A stretch of DNA of 64,000 nt from an uncultured Eubacteriales bacterium (GTDB taxonomy: Bacteria > Bacillota > Clostridia > Lachnospirales > CAG-274), in NCBI GenBank assembly GCA_949738935.1, contig CATJCJ010000341.1, positions 1-64,000 of the forward strand, in the 5' to 3' direction. The notes below the pieces were generated by a model. The model was not told the DNA's origin and ran no database searches. It saw only the letters and a list, made by a program, of their open reading frames with translations. Both the position numbers and the translations under genes were made by a program. Shown here piece after piece: positions 30,187 to 40,740 of the stretch (position 1 is its first letter; each line of letters begins with the position of its first letter).

Positions 30187-32219
30187 GCTATACCCACCAT
30201 TCCAATAGACTGAATTTCAGCGTTAGGTTCAATTTCATTAAAAGATAAAACAACCAAATCAGGAGCCACCTGTTCAACAAGTCTTTTAAAATAAATTCTC
30301 ACAATAGGTGAAGTAAGAATAATCGGCTGAAGTCCAAGCGAAGTAAGCTTAGCAATTTCCCTGTTAAGACTTGCGAAAATCATTTGAGTTCTATCCGGGT
30401 CCATAGAAATATAAGAACCATGCTCTGTCTGCTGAACTCCATCTCTTATTTCCTGCTCAATCTGAGGGTCAAGAGTAATAACCTTATTATTAGTTTCCTC
30501 ACCAAAATACTTTTGAGAAATAGACCTTCTCAAAGATTGTCTGACATATTCCGTAAGCATATCGGTATCTCTGGTAAGCTGAGAATAATCAGCCAAAGTT
30601 TCAAGTATAGTAACCAAATCCCTTATAGAAACACCCTCATTTAAAAGATTAGCGAGAACCTTTTGAACATCACCAATAGACATTTGTTTTGGAATAAGCT
30701 CATCAATAAGAACGGGATGATTTTCTTTTATATTTTCCACAAGATTTTGAACATCTTGTCTGCTTAAAAGTTCATGAAGATTATTTCTTATAACCTCAGT
30801 CAAGTGAGTAGCGATAATAGCCGGTGGGTCAACAACGGTATACCCAAAAGCCTCCGCCCTTTCTCTTTGCGACTCAGAAATCCACAGAGCAGGAAGACCA
30901 AGATAAGGCTCAACAGTTTCAATACCATCAATTTCCTCCTCAACATAACCGGGGTTCATAGCCATATAATGGTCAAACATAATCTCACCGCCGGCCACAT
31001 CAACACCTTTTATCAATATCCTATATTGATTTGGGCTAAGTTTTATGTCATCTCTAAGACGAATAACAGGAACAACAGCGCCAAGTTCAAGAGCGATTTG
31101 CCGTCTAATCATAACAACTCGGTCAAGAAGGTCTCCGCCCTGATTATTATCAACAAGAGGAATAAGTCCATACCCAAATATAAGCAAAATAGGGTCGACA
31201 TTTAAAAGAGTAATAACATTTTCAGGTTTTCTGATTTCCTCAACCTCCGAATCATCAGTAGTAATTTCAGTTTCAATAGCGGCAACTTTTTGAGCTCTGT
31301 CCAAAGCATATCCACAGTATAAAAGCAAAATTCCAAAAGGAACAAAAAAATACATAGGAAGCGGAGTAAAAATACCTAAGAATATCATAACGGCACCGGC
31401 AATATACAAAGTAATCGGCTTAGCGAAAAGCTGACCAGCGATTTGACCGCTTATATTAGTATCATCAGTGGCTTTTGTAACAAGAACACCAGTAGCCGTC
31501 GAAATCATAAGCGCCGGAATTTGACCAACCAAGCCGTCTCCAATAGTCATAAGAGTAAACTGTGAGGCAGCCTCACTAAAAGTTTTACCCATACTAAGCA
31601 TACCAATAGATATACCGCCAATTAAATTTATAAATGTAATAAGAATACCGGCTATAGCGTCTCCCTTAACAAATTTCGTGGCACCATCCATAGAACCAAA
31701 AAAGCTAGCCTCATCCTGAATTTCCTTACGTCTTGCCTTAGCCTCATCCTCAGTAATAAGACCCGTATTAAGGTCAGCGTCAATAGCCATTTGTTTACCA
31801 GGCATAGCGTCAAGGGTAAAACGCGCCGTTACTTCAGCAACCCTGTCAGAACCTTTGGTAATAACCATAAAATTTACAATAACAATAATAGCGAATATAA
31901 TAATGCCAACCGTCATGTCACCGCCTGCGACAAACCCGCCAAAAGTATTAACGACCTCACCAGCATATCCTTGTCCAAGAATAAGACGAGTCGAGCAAAT
32001 ATTAAGAGCGATTCTAAACAAAGTCGTAATCAAAAGCAATGTAGGAAACATAGACATCTCAAGAGACTTTTTTGAGTAAATCGAGTTCATCAAAATCAAT
32101 AATGACAAAAAAATGTTTATCATAAACAAAAAGTCCAAAAGTCCTGCCGGAGGTGGAACCAATATAATAAGAATAATTGCAACAATAAACACTCCAAGAA
32201 GCATTTCGCGAATTTTCAT
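30183..32219 (-). CDS. flhA: flagellar export protein FlhA
   Basis: TRFTLDAMPGKQMAIDADLNTGLITEDEAKARR. Confidence 0.97.
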   Translation of the reverse strand: MKIREMLLGVFIVAIILIILVPPPAGLLDFLFMINIFLSLLILMNSIYSKKSLEMSMFPTLLLITTLFRIALNICSTRLILGQGYAGEVVNTFGGFVAGGDMTVGIIIFAIIVIVNFMVITKGSDRVAEVTARFTLDAMPGKQMAIDADLNTGLITEDEAKARRKEIQDEASFFGSMDGATKFVKGDAIAGILITFINLIGGISIGMLSMGKTFSEAASQFTLMTIGDGLVGQIPALMISTATGVLVTKATDDTNISGQIAGQLFAKPITLYIAGAVMIFLGIFTPLPMYFFVPFGILLLYCGYALDRAQKVAAIETEITTDDSEVEEIRKPENVITLLNVDPILLIFGYGLIPLVDNNQGGDLLDRVVMIRRQIALELGAVVPVIRLRDDIKLSPNQYRILIKGVDVAGGEIMFDHYMAMNPGYVEEEIDGIETVEPYLGLPALWISESQRERAEAFGYTVVDPPAIIATHLTEVIRNNLHELLSRQDVQNLVENIKENHPVLIDELIPKQMSIGDVQKVLANLLNEGVSIRDLVTILETLADYSQLTRDTDMLTEYVRQSLRRSISQKYFGEETNNKVITLDPQIEQEIRDGVQQTEHGSYISMDPDRTQMIFASLNREIAKLTSLGLQPIILTSPIVRIYFKRLVEQVAPDLVVLSFNEIEPNAEIQSIGMVGIA

Positions 32220-32315
32220 ATTAAAACTCCTTTTCTTTATTAATAAAAACTCAATACAGGCTTTTAAACCTCAACAAACAAATAAAAACCAAAATAATTT
32301 AAAAATATCAACAAT

Positions 32316-33434
32316 TTAATTTAACTTCTTATTTTTAAGATTATAAACAAAAGCCAAAACATCCGCAACAGCTTGATATAACTCCGGCGGAATTTGCCTC
32401 CCAACATCAACAGTGTTATACAAAGCTCTTGCCAAAGGTCTGTTCTCAACAATTTCAACATCGTTATCCTTTGCAATTTCCTTAATACGTCTTGCCAAAT
32501 GGTCAACACCTTTCGCCAAAACAATAGGAGCGTCGGCTTTTTCTTTATCATATTTAAGAGCGACGGCATAATGAGTGGGATTAGTAATAATAACATCGGC
32601 GTCAGGAACCTGCTGCATCATACGACGCATAGAAGCCTGCCTCATTTTTTGTTTAATCTGCCCCTTAACTTGAGGGTCTCCCTCAACGTTCTTATACTCA
32701 TCTTTAACCTCTTGTTTACTCATCTTAAGTTTTTTAATATGAGACCTTTTTTGATAAATGAAGTCAGCGGCAGCGATAATAACAAAATAACAGCCAATTT
32801 TTATTCCCAAATCAACGCATAAATCACCAACATATATAAATCCTTTTGAGACGTTCATAAACATTAAAGTTTTTATAATAGGAAGCTCATCAACAACCCC
32901 AACATAAACCACATAAATCACAAAAAACAATTTTATAAGCGATTTAATAAACTCAACCAAAGTTCTAACTGAAAACATTCTTTTAATACCATTTAATGGG
33001 CTTAAATTGCTCAATTTGGGTTTTAATGGTTCCGCCGTTGGATGCCATCCAACCTGCATAACGTTTGTAGCGACACCCAAAATAATTATAACAATGAATA
33101 TAGGCAAGCAAATAAAAAAAATCTTACCAAGCAAAAACAATATAAATTGAATCATATACTGTTTTTCAAAAATAACATCAATATCCTCAATGAGAGAAAA
33201 ATTGTACATAATAATCTCAGCCGAACCGTCATACATATATCCGGCAAAAATTTTAATAGAAAGAAAACCGAATATGAGCAAAATAGCCGTGGCGATTTCC
33301 TTACTCATAGCAACCTGACCCTGCTCTCTAGCCTTTTCAAGCTTTTTAGGAGTAGGCTGCTCAGTTTTCTCACCATCATCAAAAAAATGAAGATTTATGT
33401 CAATATATAATTTTTTTCCTTTTTCAAACTTCAT
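32316..33434 (-). CDS. flhB: flagellar export protein FlhB
   Basis: FDDGEKTEQPTPKKLEKAREQGQVAMSKE; autocleavage motif NPTHYAVALKYD. Confidence 0.96.
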   Translation of the reverse strand: MKFEKGKKLYIDINLHFFDDGEKTEQPTPKKLEKAREQGQVAMSKEIATAILLIFGFLSIKIFAGYMYDGSAEIIMYNFSLIEDIDVIFEKQYMIQFILFLLGKIFFICLPIFIVIIILGVATNVMQVGWHPTAEPLKPKLSNLSPLNGIKRMFSVRTLVEFIKSLIKLFFVIYVVYVGVVDELPIIKTLMFMNVSKGFIYVGDLCVDLGIKIGCYFVIIAAADFIYQKRSHIKKLKMSKQEVKDEYKNVEGDPQVKGQIKQKMRQASMRRMMQQVPDADVIITNPTHYAVALKYDKEKADAPIVLAKGVDHLARRIKEIAKDNDVEIVENRPLARALYNTVDVGRQIPPELYQAVADVLAFVYNLKNKKLN

Positions 33435-34234
33435 GGCATCATAACCTTTATAACATTAAGTACAGCATCGGAAATTTCCTTATAAAAAACATTAGAAACT
33501 CCTCTAAGCATAGGAGAAACAATCATAATAACTATCAACCCGATAAAGACTTTGGCAGGCATACCTACAACAAAAACATTTATTTGAGGAACAGTTTTTG
33601 TAAGCACACCCAAGACTAAATCAGAAATCAAAATGACAGCTATAACAGGTAAAGCGACAGAAAATCCAATAGCGAAAAAATCAACCGCCAATCCCATAAG
33701 AACAGAAACCAACTCACCATTTTGAAATATTTTTCCCGCTCCCAAAGGAATAGCCTTATAACTGTAAAATAAAGATTTAATAATCAAATGATGCCCATTT
33801 GTGACTATCATCAAAACGCATAACGCAAAATAATATAAATTACCTGTAATAGGAACTTGTTCCTGCGTAATAGGATCAAAAACACTAACCATAGAAAATC
33901 CAATCTGCTGATCTGTAAAATGACCGGCAAGATACGAAATATTAAGAACAAGATAAACAACATATCCAATAGTTAAACCAATAATAAATTCTTTAAAAAT
34001 TAAAGCTCCATATCCCAAAACACTGTCAACGTATTCAACCTCTGTTATATTTCCCGAATAAAGAACAATACCGGTCAAAGCCAACGCGAATCCTATTTTC
34101 GCCATAGACGGAATCTGTCTTCCGCCAATAATCGGCGTAATAACAATGGTTCCGAAAATTCTAACAAAAACAAGAATAAACATATCCGCGTTTGAGAAAA
34201 TCTCAACCAAAGCAGCAGCATTTGAAGATTCCAT
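33431..34234 (-). CDS. fliR: flagellar export protein FliR
   Basis: Multi-TM, FVRIFGTIVITPIIGGRQIPSMAKIGFAL; order. Confidence 0.94.
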   Translation of the reverse strand: MESSNAAALVEIFSNADMFILVFVRIFGTIVITPIIGGRQIPSMAKIGFALALTGIVLYSGNITEVEYVDSVLGYGALIFKEFIIGLTIGYVVYLVLNISYLAGHFTDQQIGFSMVSVFDPITQEQVPITGNLYYFALCVLMIVTNGHHLIIKSLFYSYKAIPLGAGKIFQNGELVSVLMGLAVDFFAIGFSVALPVIAVILISDLVLGVLTKTVPQINVFVVGMPAKVFIGLIVIMIVSPMLRGVSNVFYKEISDAVLNVIKVMMP

Positions 34235-34249
34235 AAAACGCCTCTTTTC

Positions 34250-34519
34250 TTACTGTATAAATTTTGAAAAATCCGAGTACAGATTTAAAAATAAATCCTG
34301 AAGAGTAGTAAGCATAAAAGCGCCAAAAATAACCAGTGAAATAAAAATAGCCAAAATCTTCGCTATAAAAGCGAGCGTTTGTTCATTAATAGACGTAATG
34401 GTTTGGAATATACTAACAATAAGACCAATAACAAGTCCCATAAGTAAAGGAGGCGCCGATGCGAAAATAATGGCCTTTAATGTTTCTTGTACAACAGTAA
34501 TAACTGTATCCTGTGACAC
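34250..34519 (-). CDS. fliQ: flagellar export protein FliQ
   Basis: 89 aa, two TM, IVSIFQTITSINEQTLAFIAKILAIF. Confidence 0.95.
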   Translation of the reverse strand: MSQDTVITVVQETLKAIIFASAPPLLMGLVIGLIVSIFQTITSINEQTLAFIAKILAIFISLVIFGAFMLTTLQDLFLNLYSDFSKFIQ

Positions 34520-34531
34520 TTACATTCCCCC

Positions 34532-35311
34532 TCACCTAAATGTTTTCATAAGATTGCCCACAACAAGATTCCATCCATCAACCAAAATAAACAACAATAG
34601 CTTAAACGGAGCTGAAATCAAAGCGGGAGGAAGCATCATCATACCCATAGCCATCAAAGTCGAAGCGACAACCATATCAATAGCGATAAAAGGTATATAT
34701 AGCACAAAACCAATTTTAAAACCTTTTGTTATTTCCCCAAGAATAAAAGCCGGGATAAGGACAGAATTAGGAATCTCATCCCTATTTTCATAAGTCTCAT
34801 CCCCTGAGATATCGGCAAAAAGTTTAAGGTCTTTGTTTTCAACCTGTTTAAACATAAATTCCCTAATAGGCTCCATAGACCTATCAACAAATTCCTCTTG
34901 ACTAATCTGTCCCTCAGAATAAGGAGTAAAAGCTTCCTCACTTATCTTAGCAATAGTAGGGCTCATAACAAAAAATGTTAAAAACAACGCCAATCCAATC
35001 AAAATTTGATTTGGAGGCATTTGTTGAGTACCAAGAGCGGCTCGCAAAAAATGAAGAGTAATAATAATTCTAGTAAAAGAAGTAAGCAAAATAATAAGAG
35101 ACGGAGCTAATGTTAAAACAGCAATCAATAAAAGAACCTGCAGTGTAGAAGCGGTAGCCTCAGTACCACTCTCACCGTTAACGTTTATATCAATATTAGG
35201 CAAAGTCCCCAATATTTCATTGTCCGCAAAAACAAATGAATCAAGGGCAAACAGTGTTCCAAGAACAATAATACCACAAATAATAAACTTAAATAAATTT
35301 TTCTTGCACAT
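34532..35311 (-). CDS. fliP: flagellar export protein FliP
   Basis: LAPSLIILLTSFTRIIITLHFLRAALGTQQMPPNQILIGLALFLTFFVMSP. Confidence 0.97.
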   Translation of the reverse strand: MCKKNLFKFIICGIIVLGTLFALDSFVFADNEILGTLPNIDINVNGESGTEATASTLQVLLLIAVLTLAPSLIILLTSFTRIIITLHFLRAALGTQQMPPNQILIGLALFLTFFVMSPTIAKISEEAFTPYSEGQISQEEFVDRSMEPIREFMFKQVENKDLKLFADISGDETYENRDEIPNSVLIPAFILGEITKGFKIGFVLYIPFIAIDMVVASTLMAMGMMMLPPALISAPFKLLLFILVDGWNLVVGNLMKTFR

Positions 35312-35328
35312 AAAATTTTCGCTCCAAT

Positions 35329-35748
35329 TTATTTTTCATCTTTCTTATCATTATCTTTATTTTTGTTAAAATACTCTTGAAAATACTTTTCAAAAGGAAA
35401 CTTAACCTGTTCAGACTCATACTTCGGAACATCATTTTCATCAATTTCGGTAATATAAGTAATTTTCTCTTTAGAAACACCAATCAAAAAATATCTCTCA
35501 CCGGCTTTTATAAGCTGAACAGAATTACTTCCGCCAACAGGCAAAGTAGAAACAATGCTTATAAAATTATTCTTTCTCAAGCCCATTTTGGCGGAAGCAA
35601 TCCATTTAGTCGAAAAATAAGCAAGAAACAATATACCAACAAAAACAACAATCAAGAGAAAAAACTGGCCTATCAGCCCAAATGTTGAAGACCAGTCGCT
35701 CTCACTATCTATTTGAGACTGTAAACAAATTATGTATTCAAAAAACAT
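35329..35748 (-). CDS. fliO: flagellar protein FliO-like
   Basis: Single TM, ISIVSTLPVGGSNSVQLIKAGERYFLIGVSKEKITYI; upstream of fliP. Confidence 0.8.
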   Translation of the reverse strand: MFFEYIICLQSQIDSESDWSSTFGLIGQFFLLIVVFVGILFLAYFSTKWIASAKMGLRKNNFISIVSTLPVGGSNSVQLIKAGERYFLIGVSKEKITYITEIDENDVPKYESEQVKFPFEKYFQEYFNKNKDNDKKDEK

Positions 35749-35756
35749 AACAAAAA

Positions 35757-36122
35757 CTAACCTATAACCTTTTTAACAGCTTCCAAAACTCTGTCCGGCT
35801 GGAATGGTTTAACAATAAAGTCTCTCGCCCCGGCTTGAATTGACTCAATAACCATAGCTTGTTGTCCCATAGCTGAACACATAATAATAAGCGCGCTGCC
35901 ATCTTCAGCCTTAATAGCCTTAGCCGCCTGAATACCATCCATTTCCGGCATGGTTATATCCATAATAACCAAAGTCGGCTTAAGCTCTTTATATTTTTCC
36001 AAAGCTTTAGCCCCATTTTCAGCCTCACCAATAACATTATAACCATTTTTAACCAAAATGTCTTTAAGCATCATTCTCATAAACGCAGCGTCATCTACCA
36101 ATAAAATATTTTTATCTGCCAT
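35757..36122 (-). CDS. cheY: response regulator CheY
   Basis: 121 aa receiver; ILLVDDAAFMRMMLKDIL, VIMDITMPEMDGI. Confidence 0.93.
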   Translation of the reverse strand: MADKNILLVDDAAFMRMMLKDILVKNGYNVIGEAENGAKALEKYKELKPTLVIMDITMPEMDGIQAAKAIKAEDGSALIIMCSAMGQQAMVIESIQAGARDFIVKPFQPDRVLEAVKKVIG

Positions 36123-36152
36123 CTTTTATTCACTCCTTGTTTTTATATAAAA

Positions 36153-37337
36153 TTAAATTCTTTCTTCAACACTTACAATGTCTGTCAATCTAATACCAAA
36201 ATTCTCATCAATAACAACAACCTCGCCTTTAGCGATATGTTTGCCATTAACCAATATATCAATAGGTTCTCCCGCAAGCTTATCAAGCTCAACAACAGTT
36301 CCTGGAGAAAACTCAAGAATCTCTTTAATAAGCTTATGAGTTCTTCCAAGTTCAACTGTAATTTCAAGGGGAACATCCATAATTATGCCAATATTTTCTT
36401 TTTGCTGCATAACAGCCGATACATCAAAATTTTGGAATTGAGCCGGCTGAACATTAACATTAGGCATAGGCTGCTGATACATCTGCTGTGGCATAGGCTG
36501 CTGATACATTTGCTGTGGCATAGGCTGCTGATACATCTGCTGTGGCATAGGCTGCTGAACCGGTTGCTGTGGCATAGGCGGCGGAGCCTGTTGCATAGGC
36601 GGTTCTGGCGGCGCTGGCGCTGGTTCTGGCTCTGGTGCTGCTGGTTCTGTGTTCATTCCGTTTTTCAGAGAATTTACCATATCCAAAGCAAAATTAACAG
36701 GAAGTATTTGCATAATCTCACTATCAATTAATGTTCCTACTTCCATTCTGAAACAAGTAGCAACAATAGGGTCTTCCTCAAAACCCAATTGCTCAAAAAA
36801 GCTATCGTCATTAAAATCAAGAACAAAAGCGTTCGGAGTATCTATATCAATTTTCATATTAAGCATAGATGAAAGCGAAGTCGCGGAAGAACCAACCATT
36901 TGATTCATAGCCTCAGCGATAGCGCTCAAATCAAGCTCTGAAAGCTCCTTATCCGGGTCAATTTCTCCTGTCCCGCCCATCATAAGGTCGGCTATTATCA
37001 TAACATCAAGTTGCTTAAGAACAAGAACATTCGCTCCGACAAGCCCCTCCTTATAACCAACTTTAATTCCAACACAAGGCCTGTCATATCTGTCCGCAAG
37101 TTCTTTCCAACTAAACACGGAAACTTTTGGAGTTGTTATATTAACCTTTTGGTTGAGCAAAGCGAACAAAGTTGTTGCCGCTGTACCCATACTAATATTA
37201 CCAATCTCCCCCAAAATATCTTTATCTTCATTTGAAACATTATCCAATGAAGCAGCTGAGGAATCTTCCCCTTCGAGATTGTTCTGAGCGTCACCTAAAA
37301 GAGCGTTTATCTCATCTTGAGAAAGCATATCTCCCAT
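36153..37337 (-). CDS. fliY: flagellar motor switch phosphatase FliY (CheC-like + FliN domains)
   Basis: N-term MLSQDEINALLG, CheC-like middle, Pro/Gln repeat linker, C-term FliN (VPLEITVELGRTHKLIKEILEFSPGTVVELDKLAGEPIDILVNGKHIAKGEVVVIDENFGIRLTDIV). Confidence 0.93.
   Translation of the reverse strand: MGDMLSQDEINALLGDAQNNLEGEDSSAASLDNVSNEDKDILGEIGNISMGTAATTLFALLNQKVNITTPKVSVFSWKELADRYDRPCVGIKVGYKEGLVGANVLVLKQLDVMIIADLMMGGTGEIDPDKELSELDLSAIAEAMNQMVGSSATSLSSMLNMKIDIDTPNAFVLDFNDDSFFEQLGFEEDPIVATCFRMEVGTLIDSEIMQILPVNFALDMVNSLKNGMNTEPAAPEPEPAPAPPEPPMQQAPPPMPQQPVQQPMPQQMYQQPMPQQMYQQPMPQQMYQQPMPNVNVQPAQFQNFDVSAVMQQKENIGIIMDVPLEITVELGRTHKLIKEILEFSPGTVVELDKLAGEPIDILVNGKHIAKGEVVVIDENFGIRLTDIVSVEERI
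36466..36573. repeat. 27-bp tandem repeat, four units, inside fliY
   Basis: ATAGGCTGCTGATACATCTGCTGTGGC repeated at 36466, 36493, 36520 and 36547 (last diverged); encodes MPQQMYQQP. Confidence 0.9.
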
Positions 37338-37341
37338 AAAG

Positions 37342-38328
37342 CTACTCCTCCTTTCCTACTAAAGATGTAATCTGTATAGCGTTTTTACCCCTGCTAATAC
37401 CGGGTTTTGCGTAAAATTTCAATAAATTGCCTATCATAACGTGAAAATCCGAGTTAACAAACGAATCAAGAGTAATCACATCGCCGACTTGTAAATCGAT
37501 GAACTCATCAACTGTAATATTAGTTCTTCCGACAACAACAGAAACAGGTATTTTAGCCTCCTCAAGACCATACTCAACCTTATTTCTATAAACACTCAAA
37601 TCTTCTTCTTCCTGACTTGAGAACCAATACTTAGTATTCAGCTTATCCATAATAGGCTCGATAGTCAAATGAGGGATACAAAAGTTAAAGAAGCCCTCAA
37701 CTCCCCCAAGATTAACGCTCAAAGTAACCAAAGCAATCATTTCATTAGGCGACATAATTTGCGCAAATTGCGAATTGGTTTCAAGTTTTTCAAGAGTAGG
37801 AGAAACATGGCACACATTCTCCCAAGGTTCAACCAAATATGAAATAATCTGAGAAACAACTCTGCTTAAGAGTATTTTTTCTATTTCAGTAAACTCTCTT
37901 GTTTTTTTAAGAACATCACCGGCGCCCCCCAAAATCCTATCAATAATAGAATATCCTATATTAGCTGATACGTCAAGAATAACAGAGCCTTTTAAAGAAG
38001 AATTCCCAAGGTCTATTATACCAAGAACAACTGGATTAAGCAAAGAGTTGCTAAACTCATTATAAGTGAGCTGTTCGGCGTTTGCCACCTCAATCTGGGT
38101 AGCGGTTCTCAAATATCCGGTTAAAAATGATGATACCAGTCTTGCAAAATTCTCAAAAATTACCTCAAGTGTACGAAGTTGTTCTTTACCAAATTTAGAG
38201 GGTCTCGCGAAATTATAAGCGGTAACCTTTTTCTCCTCAACATTATTATTAAGAACAACATTATCATCTCCACTTGACAATGCGCTTAAAAGGGCGTCAA
38301 TTTCGCTCTGAGATAAAATATCACTCAT
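37342..38328 (-). CDS. fliM: flagellar motor switch protein FliM
   Basis: LSQSEIDALLSAL, YNFARPSKFGKEQLRTLEVIFENFARLVSSFLTGYLR. Confidence 0.96.
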   Translation of the reverse strand: MSDILSQSEIDALLSALSSGDDNVVLNNNVEEKKVTAYNFARPSKFGKEQLRTLEVIFENFARLVSSFLTGYLRTATQIEVANAEQLTYNEFSNSLLNPVVLGIIDLGNSSLKGSVILDVSANIGYSIIDRILGGAGDVLKKTREFTEIEKILLSRVVSQIISYLVEPWENVCHVSPTLEKLETNSQFAQIMSPNEMIALVTLSVNLGGVEGFFNFCIPHLTIEPIMDKLNTKYWFSSQEEEDLSVYRNKVEYGLEEAKIPVSVVVGRTNITVDEFIDLQVGDVITLDSFVNSDFHVMIGNLLKFYAKPGISRGKNAIQITSLVGKEE

Positions 38329-38364
38329 TTTATTTTACCACCTGCCTTATACACTTTCAAAAAA

Positions 38365-38856
38365 TTATTGTAAAGCGATTTCTTTTATATAAATATTTGT
38401 AATTAAATTTGTGTTAAATTCTTTTCTTACCTTATCCAAAACCTCGTCTTTAAAATTCTCAAGACCATCTTCTTTTTTAAGGTCCTCAATAGTTCTTTTT
38501 CTTAATACATTGTTTATTATATCCCTGACAACAACAATTCTGCTGTTTACGGTAGCGACAGTAGCCTCGCTTTCATCTTCCCCGCCTTTAATATCAAGGT
38601 TAAGATTAATTTTAGCTATATGTTCTTTTTTATCCTCACCAACCAAAAGATTCGTATAAATAGAATCTCCGATTTCAATAAGAGTATTCACACTCTTATC
38701 TTCAGGCTCAGCGTCCTCATCTTCAGCCTCTTGAGCCTGTTCTTCCCCGGCAGCGCTAAATGAGGTAACAACATAATAAGCCCCAAACGCCATAGTTCCA
38801 AGCAATATGAAAAGTAAAACAATAATAATAATAAGCATCATTTTATTTTTTTCCAA
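38365..38856 (-). CDS. fliL: flagellar basal body protein FliL
   Basis: Single TM, ...NSRIVVVRDIINNVLRKRTIEDL; order. Confidence 0.85.
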   Translation of the reverse strand: MEKNKMMLIIIIVLLFILLGTMAFGAYYVVTSFSAAGEEQAQEAEDEDAEPEDKSVNTLIEIGDSIYTNLLVGEDKKEHIAKINLNLDIKGGEDESEATVATVNSRIVVVRDIINNVLRKRTIEDLKKEDGLENFKDEVLDKVRKEFNTNLITNIYIKEIALQ

Positions 38857-38876
38857 GTATATCCCTCCTACTCTAA

Positions 38877-39653
38877 TTAAGAATTCATCTGATTATTCTC
38901 ACCTGAAAAATATTTACTTAATATTTTTATTTCAACTCTTCGGTTAATCGACCTGTTTTCAGGAGTATCATTAGGAACTTTGGGTCTAAACTCACCAAAG
39001 CCTTCCGCGGATATTCTTTCAGGTGAAAATCCTTTTGTGTTGGTAAAATACATAGCGACAGAAATAGCTCTTGCCGCTGACAAATACCAGTTATTAGGAA
39101 ACCTCGGAGTATTAATAGGTCTGTTATCGGCGTGACCCTCAATTTTAACATCATTTTCAGGATACTTTGCGAGCTCATTAGCAACAATATTCAAAGCTCC
39201 CAAAGCTTCCTGTTTAAGGTCCGCCTTTCCGCTGTCAAATAAAATACCATCTTTAAAACTCAAAGTAATACTCTGTTCATTTTGTTCAACCTCAACTTTA
39301 TCTTGCAAATTATTCTCGGCAAAATAAGTTTTAAAATCAGAAGACATTTTTACAAGTTCCTCAGTAGCCTCCTCAAGCTCCTCATTTTCTTCCTGAGCGT
39401 CACCTTGAACCATAGGCATAGAAACAATACCGTTTCCAAGGGCGTCAAGAATTGAGGTGCTCGCCGATTCCGTAATAGTTATTCTATTCGCCGAAGAGAA
39501 CGAAGCCGCGATTTGCTCAAATTTAGCGGCGTCAATACTTGACATAGCGAACAGAAGCACAAAGAAACAAAGGAGCAATGTAACCATATCACCATATGTT
39601 CCCATCCATTCGTCAAGACCCTTTTTAACTTCCTCTTCTTTTCTTTTAGCCAT
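38877..39653 (-). CDS. motB: flagellar motor protein MotB
   Basis: GTYGDMVTLLLCFFVLLFAMS; OmpA-like C-term IEGHADNRPI, RRVEIKI. Confidence 0.95.
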   Translation of the reverse strand: MAKRKEEEVKKGLDEWMGTYGDMVTLLLCFFVLLFAMSSIDAAKFEQIAASFSSANRITITESASTSILDALGNGIVSMPMVQGDAQEENEELEEATEELVKMSSDFKTYFAENNLQDKVEVEQNEQSITLSFKDGILFDSGKADLKQEALGALNIVANELAKYPENDVKIEGHADNRPINTPRFPNNWYLSAARAISVAMYFTNTKGFSPERISAEGFGEFRPKVPNDTPENRSINRRVEIKILSKYFSGENNQMNS

Positions 39654-40465
39654 TATTCATCACCAGCCTGAGCGTCTTTATTAGCGTCCTCACCAACATT
39701 TCTTCTCAAAGTAGGCGACAAGAACGCTTTAAGTTTTTCCTCAATAATACGAGGGTTTTCACCTGCTTGAATAGATAAAATACCTTCAATCAAAACTTCT
39801 TTCATAAGTATCTCATCATTACTGTATGATTTCATTTTATTAGCGATAGGAGTAGAAATAAAGTTAGCCACAAGAGAGCCATAAAATGTAGTGATAATAG
39901 CAACCGCCATACTGCCACCAATAGTAGATGGGTCACTCATAGTCTGAAGCATCATAACCAAACCGATAAGAGTACCAATCATACCCCAAGCCGGGCCCAT
40001 CGACGCTATAAACTCCCAAACTCCCTGAACATCTTTATGTCGGCCATCTATGTACGCGAGCTCTGTTTCAAGAATACTTCTAACCAATTCCGGGTCAGTT
40101 CCGTCAACAACAAGCATAACGCCTTTTTGCAGGAACTCATCTTCCATAGCGCTGGAAGCGTCCTCAAGAGCGAGAATACCCTCTTTTCTGGCAAGACCTG
40201 CAAGCTCAACAATTTTAGCGATAGCCTCAACCGGGTCAAGTTTTTTTGGTTTAAGAATGTTTTTAACAGCCTTAAAAGCGGTAATAACCTTTGGAAGAGG
40301 CTGAGCAATCAATGTTGCCGCGATAGTACCTCCCAAAGTAATCATAACCGACGGCGGGTCGACAAAGTTAGCAACCGCGGCAAAATCCATATCCGCATTC
40401 AAAAGTATGGAGAGTACAATAAATACCCAACCTGAACAAAATCCAATAATAACGCCTAATTCCAT
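39653..40465 (-). CDS. motA: flagellar motor protein MotA
   Basis: MGPAWGMIGTLIGLVMML, overlaps motB start. Confidence 0.95.
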   Translation of the reverse strand: MELGVIIGFCSGWVFIVLSILLNADMDFAAVANFVDPPSVMITLGGTIAATLIAQPLPKVITAFKAVKNILKPKKLDPVEAIAKIVELAGLARKEGILALEDASSAMEDEFLQKGVMLVVDGTDPELVRSILETELAYIDGRHKDVQGVWEFIASMGPAWGMIGTLIGLVMMLQTMSDPSTIGGSMAVAIITTFYGSLVANFISTPIANKMKSYSNDEILMKEVLIEGILSIQAGENPRIIEEKLKAFLSPTLRRNVGEDANKDAQAGDE

Positions 40466-40490
40466 ATCCGCTTACCCCTTTCCTTAAAGA

Positions 40491-40673
40491 TTAGCGATAT
40501 ATTTTTCTTTTATAATCTATAATGTTATCTATAATATCATCAATAGACTCCTTAACAATAATCTTGCGTCCGGTAGTCATTGTTATTGTCGTATCCGGTG
40601 TCGATTCAATACACTCAATGTAGTCACAATTAATATAAAAAGCTTTATCGTTTATTTTCGTAACAACTATCAT
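40491..40673 (-). CDS. flbD: flagellar protein FlbD
   Basis: 60 aa, IVVTKINDKAFYINCDYIECIESTPDTTITMTTGRKIIVKES. Confidence 0.9.
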   Translation of the reverse strand: MIVVTKINDKAFYINCDYIECIESTPDTTITMTTGRKIIVKESIDDIIDNIIDYKRKIYR

Positions 40674-40710
40674 AAAAATACTTCCTCCAAAATTTTAAAT
40701 ACTTTATTCT

Positions 40711-40740
40711 ATTATAACTATATTTATCTGCCTTTGTCAA
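40711..40740 (-). promoter_or_regulatory. consensus SigA-type promoter upstream of flbD-motAB
   Basis: On - strand TTGACA (40740-40735), 18-nt spacer, TATAAT (40716-40711). Confidence 0.6.

Noticed and set aside
36466-36573. Short direct repeats considered as CRISPR array
   Set aside because: Units are contiguous with no spacers and encode an in-frame protein linker.
36237-36731. 164-aa + strand ORF with LLWHRLLIH repeats
   Set aside because: Repeat pattern is just the antisense translation of the 27-bp fliY repeat.
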